Assembly: GCF_000617845.2 (NCBI RefSeq)
Contig: NZ_DF820426.1
Coordinates: 620,001-684,000, forward strand
Direction: 5' to 3'
Origin: Bradyrhizobium sp. DOA9
GTDB lineage: Bacteria; Pseudomonadota; Alphaproteobacteria; Rhizobiales; Xanthobacteraceae
DNA length: 64,000 bases
Shown here: positions 26,911 through 35,522 of the stretch, piece by piece
How the letters are laid out: each line of letters begins with the position of its first letter
How positions within the stretch are numbered: the stretch's first letter is position 1
Position numbers and translations under genes: made by a program
Notes under the pieces: generated by a model
What the model was told of the DNA's origin: nothing
The model's database searches: none
Seen by the model: the letters and a program-made list of their open reading frames with translations, nothing else

Positions 26911-27484
26911 GCTTACAGCGCAGGCGCTGAGCGTCGTGCCGTAGTCTGATCCCACGTGATTGGTGAGCTTTCCAATGACGGGACGAACGGCGACCCAATA
27001 ACAACTCAGAAGTCCTCATGGCAGAGGACGCCCCAAATCAGGCGATTGATCGCCCGTTTTCGCGAAGACATTTCTTTTCGATCGGTCTGGCGCCGGACTG
27101 CCGCGAGATGGATCGCTGTTAGGCGCAGAACCATATCGACCTAATCGTGCTCGACATCATGCTTCCGTGGAGAGGGCGGGGGGTAGTCGACCGAATCGCC
27201 GCCCGCGAGCATGAGGCGATGCGCAGATTCGTCGATTGCGGCGATGCCGTCCCAGAAGGGATGTTGCACGGGCTGCTGGCTTCTCCTCTAGGTGAGAAAG
27301 CCGACTGCATAAAGTGCGTATGTCAAGCGACAGTTTTCGAGCGAGTTCTATATGAGCAGCGCACTCCGTCCCAGCCCGGACAGTTCGGGCTGCCAACTCC
27401 AGGGGCGCTCAATGCCAGCCTTGTGGCTCGCATTCGACAGCTGCGACCGCCTCGAACTCCGACCCTCCACGTAAAGGTAGCTTC
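26911..27484. other. intergenic stretch with a response-regulator scrap
   Basis: At 27130-27172 the plus strand reads NHIDLIVLDIMLPWR, like the phospho-acceptor strand of a response-regulator receiver domain (D-L-I-L-L-D-x-M-L-P). No flanking domain is preserved. The rest holds nothing recognisable. Confidence 0.4.
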
Positions 27485-27488
27485 TTGA

Positions 27489-27512
27489 CTATAGTTGTCA
27501 TGTCAACTATAG
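27489..27512. promoter_or_regulatory. 9-base inverted repeat, likely MarR operator
   Basis: CTATAGTTG and CAACTATAG are perfect inverted copies separated by six bases, about 115 bases ahead of the dioxygenase start. Their size and symmetry suit a MarR dimer, and a MarR gene ends this operon. Confidence 0.55.
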
Positions 27513-27625
27513 CACTGATTAGTTGCCGACCAGTGACAATACGACTGAGAGGACGGCCAGCGCGCTCTGTTTCCGCCGCCGAGCCCTGTTTCGCTGCGCC
27601 AAAATTTATCCTGAGGGAGGACGCC

Positions 27626-28999
27626 GTGGACACCGCTTCGAGCAACTCGACAGTAAGGCTTCAGGCCATCTCAAGAATGGTCGAGGATCGTCCCGAGGAG
27701 AATGTCTTCCGTGTCAGTCGCAGCATTTTCGTCGATCCGGAGGTGTTCGATGCGGAACTGCGCTATATCTTCGAATCGACATGGAATTTCATCGGGCTTG
27801 AATCGCAGATTGCCCGCCCTAATGATTTCATCACGACGCATATCGGGCGGCATCCCATTCTCCTGATGCGTAGCGCTGAAGGCAAGATAGGCGCATTCCT
27901 CAACACTTGCAGGCATCGCGGCACTATCGTGTGCCCCTTCAAGCAGGGCCGGCAGAGATTCCACGTCTGCCGCTATCACGGCTGGGCTTTCGATTCCGGC
28001 GGCCGAAACGTATCGATCACGGAAGAGGCGAACGGACAGTACCCGCCCTTTTTCGCCCTCGAGAACCACGACTTGCTTCCTGTCGCACGGCTGGAATCGT
28101 ATCGCGGCTTTCTTTTCGCCAGCCTGTCCCCCGACGTTCTCTCGATCGGCGAGTATCTTGGCGATGCACGCGCGTTCCTGGACCTGGTCATCGACCAGAG
28201 CGAGACGGGGGAGGTGGAGTTCATACCGGGGGGAAGCACGTATACTTTCGACGGCAACTGGAAACTCCAGTTCGAGAACGGTCTCGATTATTACCACTTT
28301 GCATCCACGCATAGCTCCTACGCCGACATCCTCAGGAAACGCTGTGAGATCGCCGGTCCGGAGGCGGGCTTCACGACCGAACCGGACGGCGAACAGGAAG
28401 GACAAGGCAGCTTCAGCTTCGATCATGGACACGCGGTCAACTGGTCCATCAAGCGCAGGCAGCTCTACGGACGGCCGCTCGGAATTGATGCCGATCGCCT
28501 CGATGCGTTGCGCCGGCGAGTGGGTGACGCGCGCGCGAAATGGATGCTGCGCCAACGGAACCTGACCATCTTTCCGAACCTGCAGGTGATCGATATCTCG
28601 TCCGCGCAAGTGCGCACTTGGCGCCCGCTAGCGCCCGACAGGACCGAGTTGGTGTCGCATTGCCTTGCCCCTGTCGGTGAGAGCGCCGCGGCGCGAACCC
28701 TGCGGATCCGCAACTACGAGGAATTCTTCAACGCTTCGGGGCTGGCCAGCTCCGACGACAACGTGATGTATGAGTTCTGCCAGACCGGCTACGAGGCGCG
28801 GAGCGGAGGTGCGACCCAAGGTTATCTGCGCGGTGCCGCAGCCATCGGCTCGACCAACAGCCCCCATGCGCGCGAACTCGGCATCAATCCGAGAGAGTGG
28901 TCGTTTGGCGCGCCGGCCTTCGGCGGCGAAACCAACTTCTATCCCGGTTATCGAGAATGGCGGCGGCTTCTGCAACGCGCCGCGCAGGAAGTCGCATGA
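27626..28999 (+). CDS. Rieske aromatic-ring dioxygenase, large (alpha) subunit
   Basis: 457 residues from a GTG at 27626, directly behind a GAGGGAGG site; upstream in-frame codons lie in the operator region. The Rieske [2Fe-2S] ligands are C95-x-H97 (NTCRHRG) and C115-x2-H118 (VCRYHGW). The mononuclear iron motif NGLDYYHFASTH supplies D221, H224 and H229 in the canonical N-x2-D-x2-H-x4-H layout. It introduces O2 into an aromatic ring, probably a carboxylate such as benzoate or anthranilate, though the exact substrate cannot be told. Its stop overlaps the beta-subunit start (ATGA). Confidence 0.92.
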   Translation: MDTASSNSTVRLQAISRMVEDRPEENVFRVSRSIFVDPEVFDAELRYIFESTWNFIGLESQIARPNDFITTHIGRHPILLMRSAEGKIGAFLNTCRHRGTIVCPFKQGRQRFHVCRYHGWAFDSGGRNVSITEEANGQYPPFFALENHDLLPVARLESYRGFLFASLSPDVLSIGEYLGDARAFLDLVIDQSETGEVEFIPGGSTYTFDGNWKLQFENGLDYYHFASTHSSYADILRKRCEIAGPEAGFTTEPDGEQEGQGSFSFDHGHAVNWSIKRRQLYGRPLGIDADRLDALRRRVGDARAKWMLRQRNLTIFPNLQVIDISSAQVRTWRPLAPDRTELVSHCLAPVGESAAARTLRIRNYEEFFNASGLASSDDNVMYEFCQTGYEARSGGATQGYLRGAAAIGSTNSPHARELGINPREWSFGAPAFGGETNFYPGYREWRRLLQRAAQEVA

Positions 29000-29514
29000 T
29001 GATCCAGCAGAGCACGGCCGACGCCGAAACCCACCAGATCGCTTCGGTAGTTCTGTTTCGCGAAGCCCGCCTTCTCGACAACGGCGAATGGAACGATTGG
29101 GTCGCGATGTACCAAGAAGACGCCCTGTACTGGCTACCGGCTTGGCTCAATGAATACGAGACCACGCGCGATCCGAGTACGGAAGCCTCTCTCGTCTATC
29201 ATGATAAACGACGATGTCTTGAGGAGCGGATCGCGCGCATCGAGTCGCGCAAGTCGATCACCGCACTGCCCCTGCCTCGCACCGTGCATCAGATCTCGAA
29301 CCTCGAAGCATCCAGGACGGCATCAGACGAGATAATGTGCCGATCGGTATTTTCGGTCTGCGTCTATGATCCGCGTGTCGGCAAGGAGCAGGTCCGCCAC
29401 GGCCGGTACGAACATACGCTGAGGCTCACCGGCGACGAGTGGAAGATCGCGCGCAAGATCATCACGCTCGCAAACGATAAGATCGCTACCGTACTCGACT
29501 TCTACAGCATCTGA
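28996..29514 (+). CDS. Rieske dioxygenase small (beta) subunit
   Basis: 172 residues from the ATG at 28996, overlapping the alpha stop by four bases, a sign of translational coupling. The NTF2-like fold is seen in VVLFREARLLDNGEWNDWVA, DALYWLPAW and the conserved RHGRYEHTLRLTGDEWKIAR end. Beta subunits are structural and keep the alpha3-beta3 hexamer together. Confidence 0.9.
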   Translation: MMIQQSTADAETHQIASVVLFREARLLDNGEWNDWVAMYQEDALYWLPAWLNEYETTRDPSTEASLVYHDKRRCLEERIARIESRKSITALPLPRTVHQISNLEASRTASDEIMCRSVFSVCVYDPRVGKEQVRHGRYEHTLRLTGDEWKIARKIITLANDKIATVLDFYSI

Positions 29515-29522
29515 GACCTCCG

Positions 29523-29846
29523 ATGAATGCGAAGTTCACCTGGCACGTTGCAGCCGCGCTTGCCGACATCAAGCAGGGGGAGGCGATAGGCCTCGAGATC
29601 GCCGGTCACCACGTCGCGCTTTATCGCGTCGGAGACCAGTTCTATGCCACCGGCAACATCTGTACCCATGCGGACGCGCTTCTTTCCGACGGCATGCTGG
29701 ATGAATGCGAGATCGAGTGTCCCCTGCACATGGGACGGTTCGATATTCGGACGGGCGAGGCACTGACCAGCCCGGTCGAGATCGACATTCCGACCTATCA
29801 GGTTCGGATACGAGACGACCAACTCGAAGTGTGTTTGCCGAACTAA
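29523..29846 (+). CDS. Rieske-type ferredoxin of the dioxygenase
   Basis: A 107-residue electron carrier. The [2Fe-2S] ligands are C47-x-H49 (NICTHADALL) and C66-x2-H69 (ECPLHMGRFD). It passes electrons from a reductase to the terminal oxygenase. It starts eight bases after the beta-subunit stop. No ferredoxin reductase gene is seen in the operon, so the system must borrow one encoded elsewhere. Confidence 0.93.
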   Translation: MNAKFTWHVAAALADIKQGEAIGLEIAGHHVALYRVGDQFYATGNICTHADALLSDGMLDECEIECPLHMGRFDIRTGEALTSPVEIDIPTYQVRIRDDQLEVCLPN

Positions 29847-29888
29847 GCTACTGGTCGATCCGACACAAGAACGAATGGGGGAGAGGAA

Positions 29889-31238
29889 ATGACGGAAATA
29901 GCCATGAACAAGGTGGACGGCGCGACCGCCGAGTCCCACCTTGGACGGACCACGGTCCGAAAGGTCGCAACACGGCTGATGTGGTTCGTCATGACCTTGT
30001 ACTTCCTTGCGATCCTCGACCGCGGCAACATCTCCTTTGCTGCGCTTCAGATGAATAAGGACCTGGGCCTCAATGCCGAGATGTTCGGCATCGCCGTCGG
30101 GATCATGTACTTAACTTACTCAATGTTTGAGATTCCAAGCAATCTCATTCTTCACCGTTACGGCGCGCGCGTAACTCTGACCCGAATCGCCATGCTCTGG
30201 GGCCTCGCCACCGTTCTGATGGCATTCACTCAAGGGCCCCTGAGCCTGTACATGTTCCGCGGGTTTCTCGGCTTTGCCGAGTCCGGACTCTTTCCGGGTG
30301 TCATGCTACTGCTCAGCCTGTGGTTTCCCTTCAGTTACCGCGCGCGCTACAATGCCATGTTCAATTACGCAGTTCCGATCTCATACATCTTTGCGTCGCT
30401 AATCTCGGGGGCGATCCTCGAGCTCAACGGCACGTTCGGCCTCGCCGGTTGGAAGTGGCTGTTCATCCTAGAAGGCATCCCTCCCATCCTCCTGGGATTG
30501 ATCGGCGCTTTCTATCTCACCGACCGACCGCACCAGGCGACCTGGCTCACCGTCGAAGAGCGTGACTGGCTGGTCGGGGCCCTGGAACGGGACGCGAGCG
30601 CAACCGGTGTCGTCCATGGCGAAGGCGTCTTGAAGACGATCCTGAACCCGATGGTCCTTCTATTCGGGTTATGCAATTTCGGCTTGTTTTGTGGATTGGC
30701 CTCGTTGTTCCCCTGGCTGCCGCAGATCATCAAGACCTTCGGTCTACCCGCCTCCCAGGTGGGCGTGGTGACCGCGATCCCCCCAATCGCCGGACTGATC
30801 GGCATGATCGCACTGTCGCGGCACTCCGATCATCTAGGCGAGCGCTTCTACTATGCTAGTATGACATTCATCATTGCTGCATCCGGCTTCGCGATCGCGG
30901 CGTTCGCAACCACCCCAACTTGGATTATCGCGGGATTCATGGTAGCCAACGTCGGCGTGTACGGCACTCAGGCGATATTTTGGACGATTCCGCAATCCTA
31001 TCTGTCGCGACAAAGCGCGCCCGGCGCGATCGGGCTCGTAGGCACGCTTGGCAGCATCGGCGGGGCCACGATTCCCGTCATCATCGGGCGCGCCAAGGAC
31101 AACTCGGACGGGTACACGATCGGCTTCCTCGTCGTTTCGGCCGCGCTTCTCTTCGCGGCAATTCTCGTCCAGGTCGCGCGAGTTCGGTTGGTAGAGAATG
31201 AGCGGTCGGGCGAAAGCACGAGGCATAAAGTCGTCTAA
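29889..31238 (+). CDS. MFS transporter, anion:cation symporter (ACS) family
   Basis: A 449-residue protein with about twelve hydrophobic segments. FLAILDRGNISFAALQMNKD in the first helix region and RGFLGFAESGLFPGVMLLLS are characteristic of the phthalate/ACS branch, which imports aromatic and organic acids with protons. It follows the dioxygenase genes in the same operon and very likely takes up their substrate. Its last 40 bases overlap the start of the MarR gene. Confidence 0.9.
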   Translation: MTEIAMNKVDGATAESHLGRTTVRKVATRLMWFVMTLYFLAILDRGNISFAALQMNKDLGLNAEMFGIAVGIMYLTYSMFEIPSNLILHRYGARVTLTRIAMLWGLATVLMAFTQGPLSLYMFRGFLGFAESGLFPGVMLLLSLWFPFSYRARYNAMFNYAVPISYIFASLISGAILELNGTFGLAGWKWLFILEGIPPILLGLIGAFYLTDRPHQATWLTVEERDWLVGALERDASATGVVHGEGVLKTILNPMVLLFGLCNFGLFCGLASLFPWLPQIIKTFGLPASQVGVVTAIPPIAGLIGMIALSRHSDHLGERFYYASMTFIIAASGFAIAAFATTPTWIIAGFMVANVGVYGTQAIFWTIPQSYLSRQSAPGAIGLVGTLGSIGGATIPVIIGRAKDNSDGYTIGFLVVSAALLFAAILVQVARVRLVENERSGESTRHKVV

Positions 31239-31785
31239 GGCCCGAAGCAACGTCGAGCTCGTCGCCCGCGACGAGCTCGTGATCGACTTCAGCCGCTACG
31301 TTCCGACCGTCTTGTCCAGCCTCGTCGCGAAATTTCGTGCCAACGCGAACACATTCTTTCCCAAGGCCTACGGCGTTTCACTCACGGAGTGGCGAATTCT
31401 ATCCTTCCTGAGAGAGCATGAACCGACAAGCGCCTACGACATCTGGACTCGCTCGGACCTAGACAAAGCGGTGGTCAGCCGCGACACTAATTCCCTGAGG
31501 GACAAGGGCCTCATCAAGCTGACACCAGTCAAAAGCAGCTCGCGAAATCGAAGCGAGATCAGGCTCACCTCTGCTGGGAAGACACTCCTTGACCGCAGTA
31601 TAGATGAAGTCCTGCGCCGGCACGACAACCTCACGGCCGGGCTCGATGGGGAGTCGATGCGCAGCTTCTTTCGCGTGATGGAACATCTCGAGCGCCGGAT
31701 CGCCCATATGGCCGACGACTCTGCGGCCCATAGCCGGTCGCCTCACTCGCCCATCAAGCGTGTCACCAGCAAGCCCCGAGATTGA
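31198..31785 (+). CDS. MarR-family transcriptional regulator
   Basis: A 195-residue protein. The winged helix is YGVSLTEWRILSFLREHEPT, then SDLDKAVVSRDTNSLRDKGL. The N- and C-terminal helices fit a MarR dimer, with a longer C-terminal tail than usual. The ATG at 31198 overlaps the transporter gene; internal starts would remove family sequence only after residue 25. It closes the dioxygenase operon and probably binds the palindrome at 27489-27512, releasing it when an aromatic acid is present. Confidence 0.88.
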   Translation: MSGRAKARGIKSSKARSNVELVARDELVIDFSRYVPTVLSSLVAKFRANANTFFPKAYGVSLTEWRILSFLREHEPTSAYDIWTRSDLDKAVVSRDTNSLRDKGLIKLTPVKSSSRNRSEIRLTSAGKTLLDRSIDEVLRRHDNLTAGLDGESMRSFFRVMEHLERRIAHMADDSAAHSRSPHSPIKRVTSKPRD

Positions 31786-31964
31786 TGGACGGGAGGCGGC
31801 CGCCGCGCGCCTGCTATCGGCTCAGAACCAGCTCTCGAAGGCATCGCTGCCCAAACGAGTCGCCAGATTTGTCTCGATGGTGCTGCATGCGTCGTGCCCT
31901 CGTGACCTGAGCAGACGACGAAGGCAGAGGTCGCGAATTGCCGTAGGAGAGATCGCCTACATCC

Positions 31965-32112
31965 CGCATCTTCGCTCATTTCGATCATCGTGCAGGGAGA
32001 CGTCGGCGCGGTGAAAGCGGCGGTGGATGCCGGGGCGGCGGCGGCCAATCAAGTCGGCACTGTCGTTTCGTTACATATTATTCCGCGGCCGTTCGATGGA
32101 ATGAAAGAGATT
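31965..32112 (+). pseudogene. remnant of a bacterial-microcompartment shell protein (BMC domain)
   Basis: The plus strand reads SSLISIIVQGDVGAVKAAVD followed by AGAAAANQVGTVVSLHIIPR and PFDGMKEIF. This is the second half of a BMC hexamer subunit (VxGDVgAVkaAvdaGaaaA…hvIPRP). No start, first half or other shell gene is found in the window, and downstream the frame continues with non-BMC sequence. It is thus a fragment of a lost eut/pdu/grp-like locus. Confidence 0.72.
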
Positions 32113-32363
32113 TTCAAAAGCCCGCCGGTAGAGCTTCGGAGTTGCGAACAGGAGGGTCGGTGGCCGCCTCTCAGATGCCGGCAATTCGGCATAGCTCGAT
32201 CGACGGGACCGCCGGACCGAAGGCGGCTTGCACGAAAGCTCTCCTGACAAGTGGATGTGGATCGACACAATCGTCTGCAGGATGCAATCCGGCAGGGACG
32301 GCAAAGTAAGTAGGCCTCCATGCCAAGGCCTTGGTATCAACCCGGCCCTGTCAAGCGATGGCC

Positions 32364-33149
32364 TTAGGCGAGCTTTCCGAGCGCCTTATTCGCTGCGGAC
32401 CACCGCCGCTCGATTTCCTTCACCGCCGCCCGCATGCTAGGCAGATACTTCTTGGCCGCCACCTCGGGTGTCATCGAGGACGAGAAGAAGATCAAATTGA
32501 GACTGCCGAGAACCGGGCCCCCGCCCGGAATGGCAAGGGCAATCGCACTGATGCCCACCTCAGATCCACCAACGGACGACGCGTAGCCGTCCTTCCGTGT
32601 TTGCGAGAGAATATCGTCGATGAAACGGCGGTCTTTCGCCAACGCTGCGTCTTCCTCCACCAGCGATGCCGTCAGATCCAGCATCTCTCGCCTCAACGCG
32701 GGCGCGGATGCAGTCAGGATAGCCTTCCCAAGCGCGCTGCGTACCAATGATCTTCTCCGTCCGACCATAGAACGATGAACGGAGAACGGACTAAAGGGAT
32801 GTGTGCTCTCGCGGATGAGCACAGAGCCGAGCTCAAAGACCCCGAAGTCGCTTGGCCACGAAACATCATCCAGGAGGCCGAACATCGCCGGCAGCGCCGC
32901 CTGGCTTGATAGGTCGCGTGAAGAAACGCCTTCGCTGAGGGTGCGCACTTGGGGCGTCAAACCGAACGACGCGTTCGTTTCGTCGAACGTTACATAGCCG
33001 TCTTGGCGCAGCGTATCCAGTAAACGGTAGCAGGTTGTCCGGTTGAGGCCGGTCCTTTTCGCGAGCTGCACGACGTTCGATGGCCCGCTCGCGTTGAGCT
33101 CATTGATCAGGGCCAACCCTCGGGAAAGTGCCCTGACGTTGCGGTGCAT
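32364..33149 (-). CDS. IclR-family regulator, MhpR-like
   Basis: 261 residues from the ATG at 33149 (MHRNVRALSRGLALINELN). An upstream ATG at 33182 is rejected as the start because the extra codons lie inside a perfect operator palindrome. The N-terminal winged helix is LAKRTGLNRTTCYRLLDTLR. The effector domain includes IRESTHPFSPFSVHRSMVGR and LNLIFFSSSMTPEVAAKKYL, matching MhpR, the activator of 3-hydroxyphenylpropionate genes. It is divergent from the catabolic cluster and presumably controls it in response to an aromatic acid. Confidence 0.85.
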   Translation of the reverse strand: MHRNVRALSRGLALINELNASGPSNVVQLAKRTGLNRTTCYRLLDTLRQDGYVTFDETNASFGLTPQVRTLSEGVSSRDLSSQAALPAMFGLLDDVSWPSDFGVFELGSVLIRESTHPFSPFSVHRSMVGRRRSLVRSALGKAILTASAPALRREMLDLTASLVEEDAALAKDRRFIDDILSQTRKDGYASSVGGSEVGISAIALAIPGGGPVLGSLNLIFFSSSMTPEVAAKKYLPSMRAAVKEIERRWSAANKALGKLA

Positions 33150-33164
33150 GATCGCCTCCAGACG

Positions 33165-33181
33165 TGTTCGCAATGCGAACA
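33165..33181. promoter_or_regulatory. IclR operator, perfect 7-3-7 palindrome
   Basis: TGTTCGC-AAT-GCGAACA lies between the regulator start and the binding-protein gene. The same arms occur again at 40591-40607. It resembles IclR-family sites (PobR/PcaU type TGTTCG…). Confidence 0.7.
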
Positions 33182-33265
33182 TTCCACAGACTCAGATGGA
33201 ATCATAGTTCAATCGGCGGCATTCCATCCTCCGCACGCCCAAATAGGCGGCGACGGGAGGAAACG

Positions 33266-34477
33266 ATGGTTCATTCAAGCTTTTATTTGTCCGCGGCTGT
33301 GTGTCTGGCCTTGGCGGCGCCAGCGGCAGCGCAAACTGCCGGTAGCATACTCAGCGATGGCAAGGTCAAGATCGGCGTTCTGACCGACATCGCCGGTCCG
33401 ACATCCATGGCGAACGGCAAGGGCTCTGTCGTCGCGGCCCAAATGGCTGCTGAAGACTTCGGCGCAGGCCTCAACGTCGAAGTGATTTCGGCCGACCATT
33501 CCGGGAAGCCCGACATCGGATCCCAGATCGCTGGCCGCTGGTTTGACGTGGAAGGCGTCGATGCCGTTGCGGACATGCAGGGCTCGCCGATCGGCTTCGC
33601 CGTGCAGAACATGGCCGCTCAAAAGAGCAAGATCATGCTGCTCTCGGGATCGACCTCGTCGGACTTCAACGGCAAGGCCTGCTCGCCGCTCACGGTCCAG
33701 TGGACGGTCGATACCTACAATCTCGCAAAGGGCGCAGCCAAGTCCGTGATCGATGCAGGTGGAACCAAGTGGTACTTCCTGACTGTCGATCAGGCGTACG
33801 GCAATGCCTTGACGCGCGATACGTCAGAGCAGGTCAAGCTCAGCGGCGGCCAAGTGGTGGGCAACTCTGTGTTTCCGCCGAACACGTCCGACTTTGCATC
33901 CTTTCTCCTGACCGCCTCCAGCGCCGGCGCCAACGTCATCGCGATCGCGGCTTCCAGCGGCGATACCGTGACGGCGATGAAGCAGGCCGATGAATTTGGG
34001 CTGAGCGCGAAAGCCAAGATCGTGCCGCTCCAGTCCGTCCTGACGGACATGCAGGCGGTCGGCCTGAAGATCGCACACGACGCCTACGAAGTGTCCCCGT
34101 TCTATTGGGACCGGACCTCCGAAACGCGCGCCTGGGCCGAGAAATTCTTCGCGAAGGCCAAGCAAATGCCGACCAGCTTCCACGCCGGCGTCTATTCGTC
34201 CGTGGCGCACTACCTGAAGGCGGTCAAGGCGACCGGCACCGACGATGCACCGACGGTGATGAAGCAGATGGAAAAGGAGCGGGTGCATGATTTCTTCGCG
34301 GCTGACGGCTACATCCGTGAAGATCGCAAGATGATCCACGACATGTACCTGCTTCAGGTGAAGAAGCCCGGAGATAACAAGGGCGATTGGGATCTCTACA
34401 ACGTCGTGCAGACGCTGCCCGGCGAGTCTGTCAACCGCCCGCTTTCTGAAAGCCCATGCCCGCTGGTGAAGAAGTAG
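33266..34477 (+). CDS. ABC-transporter substrate-binding protein (branched-chain/aromatic acid type)
   Basis: 403 residues from the ATG at 33266, behind a GGGAGGAAACG site. The signal peptide is MVHSSFYLSAAVCLALAAPA, cut after AAAQ. The mature chain shows IGVLTDIAGPTSMANGKGSV and GSTSSDFNGKACSPLTVQWT, the LivK-like fold used for amino acids and for phenylpropanoid or benzoate derivatives. No permease or ATPase genes follow. Its place at the head of the cluster suggests binding of the cluster's aromatic substrate. Confidence 0.88.
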   Translation: MVHSSFYLSAAVCLALAAPAAAQTAGSILSDGKVKIGVLTDIAGPTSMANGKGSVVAAQMAAEDFGAGLNVEVISADHSGKPDIGSQIAGRWFDVEGVDAVADMQGSPIGFAVQNMAAQKSKIMLLSGSTSSDFNGKACSPLTVQWTVDTYNLAKGAAKSVIDAGGTKWYFLTVDQAYGNALTRDTSEQVKLSGGQVVGNSVFPPNTSDFASFLLTASSAGANVIAIAASSGDTVTAMKQADEFGLSAKAKIVPLQSVLTDMQAVGLKIAHDAYEVSPFYWDRTSETRAWAEKFFAKAKQMPTSFHAGVYSSVAHYLKAVKATGTDDAPTVMKQMEKERVHDFFAADGYIREDRKMIHDMYLLQVKKPGDNKGDWDLYNVVQTLPGESVNRPLSESPCPLVKK

Positions 34478-34530
34478 GCCGCCGGGGCTATCGTTCGACA
34501 GATCAACTCCGCGCTCGAAGGAATTCACCC

Positions 34531-35481
34531 ATGTCAGTCGCAATCGTCTGCGCTTCTCATACTCCTCTGATGTACAAGGGGCCCGCCAGCAATGAGACCG
34601 AGCAACGCGTCCGAACCGCGTTCGGACGTCTCGGAGACTTCGTGAAAGAGTTCGCGCCTGATTACATCATCCAGTTCGCACCCGATCACTTCAACGGCTT
34701 CTTCTACGATCTGATGCCCTCTTTCTGCGTCGGGGCCGGAGCAGTTTCCCTGGGCGACTGGGGAGGCGGGACGGGCCCGCTGGATGTTCCGGAGCAGACG
34801 GCACTCGAGCTCATCGACCACGTGCGGGCCGAGGACTTCGACGTCGCGATGTCCTACCGTATGCCGGTCGATCACGGCTTCGTCCAGCTTTGGGAGGCGA
34901 TGCTCGGCGACTTCAAGTCCATCCCGATCTTGCCGATCTTCGTGAACGCCGCCGCGCCGCCGGTCCCGACTTATCGCCGGACCCGCCAGCTCGGTGAATC
35001 CGTTGGCCGTTTCGCGGTACGGTCCGGCAAGCGGGTCCTGTTTGCCGCGTCCGGCGGCCTCTCGCACGATCCACCGCTTCCGTCGATCAAGGATGCGCCG
35101 CCCGAAATCCGCGAACGGCTGATCAACGGCCGGAATCCGACAGCCGAGGCCAAGGAAGCCCGCGAGAAGCGCGTGCTCGAGGCAGGTGTTCTCGCCGAGG
35201 CGGGCAAGGGGCCGTGCCAGCCGCTCAATCCCGAGTGGGACGCGGAGCTCATGGACACTCTCCGCAGCGGCCAGATCTGGCGCGCCGACGCGCTCGATAC
35301 CCGCAAGGTCCGCGAAGTCGCGGGGCGCGGTGCCAACGAGGTGCTCGCATGGGTCGCCGCCTTCGGGGCCTTTTCCACGGGCGGCCACTTCAAGATGGAG
35401 CAGGAATTCTACGAAGCGATTCCGGGCTGGATCGCCGGCATGGCGATGATGGCCGCGAGGCAGGCCGACTGCGTTCATTGA
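34531..35481 (+). CDS. mhpB: class III extradiol dioxygenase, MhpB-like
   Basis: 316 residues, the length of 2,3-dihydroxyphenylpropionate 1,2-dioxygenase. The protein opens MSVAIVCASHTPLMYKGPAS. His115 (MPVDHGFVQL) and His179 (GGLSHDPPLP) fall at the same numbers as the two catalytic acid/base His residues of E. coli MhpB. FAPDHFNGFFYDLMPSFCVG carries the Fe(II) region. It cleaves a catecholic ring next to a hydroxyl to give a ring-opened dienoate. It is followed by hydroxylase, hydrolase and hydratase genes, the normal meta-cleavage order. Confidence 0.92.
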   Translation: MSVAIVCASHTPLMYKGPASNETEQRVRTAFGRLGDFVKEFAPDYIIQFAPDHFNGFFYDLMPSFCVGAGAVSLGDWGGGTGPLDVPEQTALELIDHVRAEDFDVAMSYRMPVDHGFVQLWEAMLGDFKSIPILPIFVNAAAPPVPTYRRTRQLGESVGRFAVRSGKRVLFAASGGLSHDPPLPSIKDAPPEIRERLINGRNPTAEAKEAREKRVLEAGVLAEAGKGPCQPLNPEWDAELMDTLRSGQIWRADALDTRKVREVAGRGANEVLAWVAAFGAFSTGGHFKMEQEFYEAIPGWIAGMAMMAARQADCVH

Positions 35482-35522
35482 TCGACTAACCCGCGCGAAT
35501 GCGGGCATCGCGGAGCAAGCAA

